A DNA stretch of 14,266 nt from Actinomycetes bacterium (lineage in GTDB: Bacteria; Actinomycetota; Aquicultoria; CAJVYJ01; JAUVQD01). Positions 13,997 to 14,266 of this stretch are shown here, piece by piece (within the stretch, counting starts at the first letter, position 1; the number at the start of each line of letters is the position of its first letter). The position numbers and the translations under genes were made by a program. The stretch spans positions 1-14,266 of the forward strand of contig JAUVQD010000009.1 in assembly GCA_030598355.1 (NCBI GenBank), in the 5' to 3' direction. The notes below the pieces were generated by a model. That model was not told where the DNA came from, searched no databases, and was given only the letters and a program-made list of their open reading frames with translations.

Positions 13997-14266
13997 GTGG
14001 TAGATACCGGCTCAAACTACCTGGCTGTTATTAAGGTTGCCGGGATAGGCGGCGGGGGAACAAACGCCGTAAATCGAATGATCGAGGCCGGGCTCAAAGG
14101 CGTGGAATTTATTTCAATCAACACAGACGCACAATCGCTTTTGATGTCGGATGCTGATTATAAAGTTCAAATTGGCAGTGAATTAACAAAAGGCTTAGGC
14201 GCCGGCGCGGATCCGGAAGTTGGCAGCGCGGCCGCCGAAGAAAGCCGTGAAGAAATAAAAGAAGCC
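13997..14266 (+). CDS. ftsZ: Cell division GTPase FtsZ, N-terminal part (partial)
   Basis: FtsZ is the tubulin-like GTPase that forms the division ring. The window holds the first 90 codons; the gene runs off the end. It shows [20 protein letters not shown] (7-26) with the first nucleotide-binding glycine loop, then [14 protein letters not shown] (41-54) and [11 protein letters not shown] (66-76), all in the normal FtsZ order. The sequence is of the actinobacterial type. The start is ambiguous: an in-frame ATG at 13991 would add M-Q, but the AAGGAG at 13983-13988 is too close to it, so I use the GTG at 13997. Lying after its own intergenic region, it probably has its own promoter besides readthrough from ftsQ. 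The GTPase signature GGGTGTG lies beyond the window. Confidence 0.97.
   Translation, partial: MVDTGSNYLAVIKVAGIGGGGTNAVNRMIEAGLKGVEFISINTDAQSLLMSDADYKVQIGSELTKGLGAGADPEVGSAAAEESREEIKEA

Noticed and set aside
1..14266. Hidden mobile element, CRISPR array, tRNA, riboswitch or novel defence system
   Set aside because: Genes of the standard dcw order fill the window with almost no gaps; I found no repeat arrays, transposase motifs or unexplained coding region of meaningful length.

Overview
The window is a nearly complete division and cell wall (dcw) cluster with every gene on the + strand. It runs from the last codons of mraZ to the first 90 or so codons of ftsZ. The order is mraZ(3' end)-rsmH-ftsL-ftsI-murE-murF-mraY-murD-ftsW-murG-murC-murB-ftsQ-ftsZ(5' end). 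All genes look intact. I see no mobile element, RNA gene, CRISPR array or foreign island.

Likely organism: a deep-branching or moderate-GC member of the Actinobacteria (Actinomycetota). This is an inference from three things. No ftsA lies between ftsQ and ftsZ, as is usual in Actinobacteria. MurG carries GGGTAGH rather than the commoner GGGTGGH. The FtsZ N-terminus ([15 protein letters not shown], then [13 protein letters not shown]) is of the actinobacterial type. Base composition looks close to balanced by eye, well below most streptomycetes and mycobacteria. I cannot place it more finely without a tree.

Layout. 1-73: mraZ tail. 86-3158: rsmH, the divisome protein ftsL and the septal transpeptidase ftsI. 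3201-8475: the cytoplasmic ligases murE, murF and murD, with the lipid I synthase mraY between murF and murD. 8462-10727: the SEDS glycosyltransferase ftsW and the lipid II synthase murG. 10730-13075: murC and murB, which act earliest in the pathway. 13062-13829: ftsQ. 13830-13996: the only gene-free stretch over 100 bp, with a hairpin at the ftsQ stop, promoter-like boxes and a direct repeat. 13997 to the end: ftsZ.

How the genes fit together. MurB completes UDP-MurNAc. MurC, MurD, MurE and MurF build the pentapeptide, with meso-diaminopimelate predicted from the MurE DNPR motif. MraY and MurG make lipid I and lipid II. FtsW and FtsI polymerise and cross-link at the septum, FtsL and FtsQ belong to the divisome core, and FtsZ forms the ring. 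Genes are packed tightly: four junctions overlap by exactly 14 nt, others by 4 nt or abut, and ftsW/murG overlap by 74 nt, so translational coupling is likely throughout.

The gene content is conventional and I found no undescribed system. The points worth a second look are at the level of expression: the repeated 14-nt overlaps, the dual-coded FtsW tail, a terminator-like hairpin inside the start of ftsI, a possible leader peptide before murE, and the ftsQ-ftsZ intergenic signals.
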